Origin: Ahrensia sp.
GTDB taxonomy: Bacteria; Pseudomonadota; Alphaproteobacteria; Rhizobiales; Rhizobiaceae
Assembly (NCBI GenBank): GCA_002706335.1
Contig: PAKZ01000022.1
Coordinates: 1-54,655 of the forward strand
Reading direction: 5' to 3'
Length of the DNA stretch: 54,655 nt
The notes under the pieces were generated by a model. The model saw only the letters and a list, made by a program, of their open reading frames with translations, ran no database searches and had not been told where the DNA came from. Positions 53,770 to 54,655 of this stretch are shown here, one piece after another (within the stretch, counting starts at the first letter, position 1; the number at the start of each line of letters is the position of its first letter). The translations under genes were made by a program, and so were the position numbers.

Positions 53770-53877
53770 GGAGACTGCTACCCATAGACACGCCCTCGGC
53801 TTCAAGCAAGTCGATATACTGGCGGCCACCGTCCACGCCTCACCGTCACGCCGATAGATTGAAGCGTGGAAGCCAAA

Positions 53878-54325
53878 TCAGCGTGGCGGTGAGGCGTAGA
53901 GCAGACCGTCAATATCGAACGAACGATATAGCTCTTCGCTCAACTTCTTGATTTCGCAGTGTGCCTTGGCCCGAGCAGCATCGGTACTTACGCCAAGTTT
54001 CGGGAGACCGGCAGTTCTCAAATCAAGAACAAACAGCGGATCGGGGGCGCAGACCTCTGCCATTGCCCAGTCTGCGATTTCGCTCTCGTCCAGCACGCTC
54101 GGCCGCACCCTCAAACCGGTCTCGAACGATGGTTTCAGCGATGGAAATTGCTACGTCCTTCGCAATGTAGGCGAGCTGGAAGGCGTTACTCGGACTGGAA
54201 AAGCCGGTTTGGCCGAAGCCCATCCCAAGCGGTGTTGCCTTTTGCGCGAGCGGCATGACGCTAAGGTAGGATTTCGGTCGAAAGGCAATTGCGAGCTCGT
54301 TTACCGTTCTTGGATCGAGCTTCAC
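53878..54325 (-). pseudogene. RES-domain toxin, frameshifted and truncated
   Basis: From GTG 54325 the frame encodes MKLDPRTVNELAIAF, PLGMGFGQTGFSSPSNAFQLAYIAKDVAISIAETIVRDRFEG. The RES sequence then continues in another frame from about 54114: SVLDESEIADWAMAEV, LFVLDLRTAGLPKLGVSTDAARAKAHCEI, YRSFDIDGLLYAS. It stops at 53878, short of the usual C-terminal part. RES toxins degrade NAD+ and are neutralised by Xre antitoxins; here both a frameshift near 54110 and a missing end make an active toxin unlikely. It starts 3 bp after the antitoxin stop. Confidence 0.85.
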
Positions 54326-54328
54326 TTT

Positions 54329-54571
54329 TTACCCGAAATCCCACTCAGCCGCGTTCACGACCATTTCCAGATGCCGCTTCTTGAGTTCATCAAGAGGCGT
54401 GCCACCGATGCTCGGCTTCAGTTGTATCAACCATTGCCAGGCAGATCGCGGATTCCGAATGATCTTCGTGATCTCCGCCGTCCCTTGGACTAGACGGCCG
54501 TCAACGAACTGAGCGAGCAGAAGTACGTGTTTCCGCTCTCCTTTCAGAAGTCCGATTGTCGCTTGGCACAT
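54329..54571 (-). pseudogene. Xre/MbcA-type antitoxin, C-terminal part
   Basis: The 80-residue frame contains NPRSAWQWLIQLKPSIGGTPLDELKKRHLEMVVNAAEWDFG, the toxin-binding domain of Xre/MbcA/ParS antitoxins (WL…P….GGTPLD). Typical members are 110-160 aa with an N-terminal HTH that is not seen here. The upstream edge coincides with the first of a set of repeats (54571 on), so the gene seems cut by another element. It lies directly upstream of the broken RES toxin gene. Confidence 0.7.
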
Positions 54572-54655
54572 AATTATGAGAATCCGATGCCAATGATTTC
54601 AATTACATGCACCGGCACTTAATTTGAGAATGAGCAGTTAATTTGATAATCCTGC
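54571..54655. repeat. AT-rich direct repeats at the window edge
   Basis: Three related copies occur in the same orientation: TAATTATGAGAATCCGATGC (54571-54590), TTAATTTGAGAAT (54619-54631) and TTAATTTGATAATCCTGC (54638-54655); the last two start 19 bp apart. Several short repeats in one orientation next to a truncated gene are typical of the ends of transposons such as the Tn7/Tn5053-like or IS21-like types. The element itself would be outside the window. Confidence 0.5.

Noticed and set aside
1-54655. CRISPR array, tRNA or rRNA genes, replication or conjugation genes
   Set aside because: No regularly spaced identical repeats, no RNA gene structure and no replication or transfer proteins were seen in any frame.

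Overview
The window looks like an alphaproteobacterial chromosome, most likely Hyphomicrobiales (Rhizobiales). It is GC-rich, has dense translationally coupled operons, carries TRAP and ABC uptake systems with their own regulators, and contains a full-length single-chain cobalamin-dependent methionine synthase at the right (many Rhodobacterales split this enzyme). The only clear housekeeping gene is metH (49832-53626). Almost everything to its left is accessory, and both ends are scarred by broken insertion sequences and decayed genes. The assignment to a group is inference from gene content and not a computed phylogeny.

Layout. (1) 1-690: IS630 and IS3 transposase remnants. (2) 695-4563: a leftward five-gene operon (DoxX-like membrane protein, DODA-type dioxygenase, DUF5519-like protein, NmrA-type NAD(P)-binding protein, glutathione S-transferase) divergent from an HxlR regulator. 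(3) 4609-12266: a complete ABC importer, a cytoplasmic C-x-P-x-R sulfatase and a DUF4432 mutarotase-like protein, divergent from a LysR regulator; this reads as uptake and intracellular desulfation of a sulfated organic compound. (4) 12302-16678: a decayed DUF5519 paralogue, an XRE regulator, and marR-emrA-emrB divergent from a universal stress protein. (5) 16966-23263: an HlyD / RbbA-like / YhhJ-like ABC export system, a broken conserved gene, and a TetR regulator. (6) 23780-41271: the largest catabolic block. A leftward run from 35230 carries an mhp-type meta-cleavage pathway (extradiol dioxygenase, HpaB-type monooxygenase with a flavin reductase, C-C hydrolase, hydratase, acetaldehyde dehydrogenase, aldolase). 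It continues into an FMN reductase, an LLM flavin monooxygenase, an MBL hydrolase, an SDR and RibB. Rightward from an IclR/MhpR-like regulator lie a TRAP transporter with fused DctQM, a 2-oxo-3-hexenedioate decarboxylase-like enzyme, a 4-oxalocrotonate tautomerase and an alpha/beta hydrolase. (7) 42085-48610: a second TRAP transporter (separate DctP, Q, M), a ketosteroid-dehydrogenase-like flavoprotein, an SDR and an IclR regulator with a perfect palindrome in front of it. (8) 48685-49778: IS630 C-terminal remnant and decayed DNA. (9) metH with a palindromic operator candidate. (10) 53641-54655: a broken Xre-RES toxin-antitoxin pair and AT-rich direct repeats at the window edge that look like the end of another mobile element.

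How the genes fit together. Blocks 6 and 7 can be read as one degradative island: two TRAP systems import organic acids; a flavoprotein dehydrogenase and SDRs oxidise rings; an LLM monooxygenase with its own FMN reductase and RibB (flavin supply), plus a possible lactonase, could open alicyclic rings; and a phenolic intermediate is ortho-hydroxylated, meta-cleaved and converted to acetyl-CoA and pyruvate. The substrate cannot be read from the sequence. The most distinctive points are the two-component HpaB/HpaC-type monooxygenase replacing the usual MhpA in an otherwise complete mhp pathway, and the co-clustering of flavin biosynthesis with three flavin-dependent steps.
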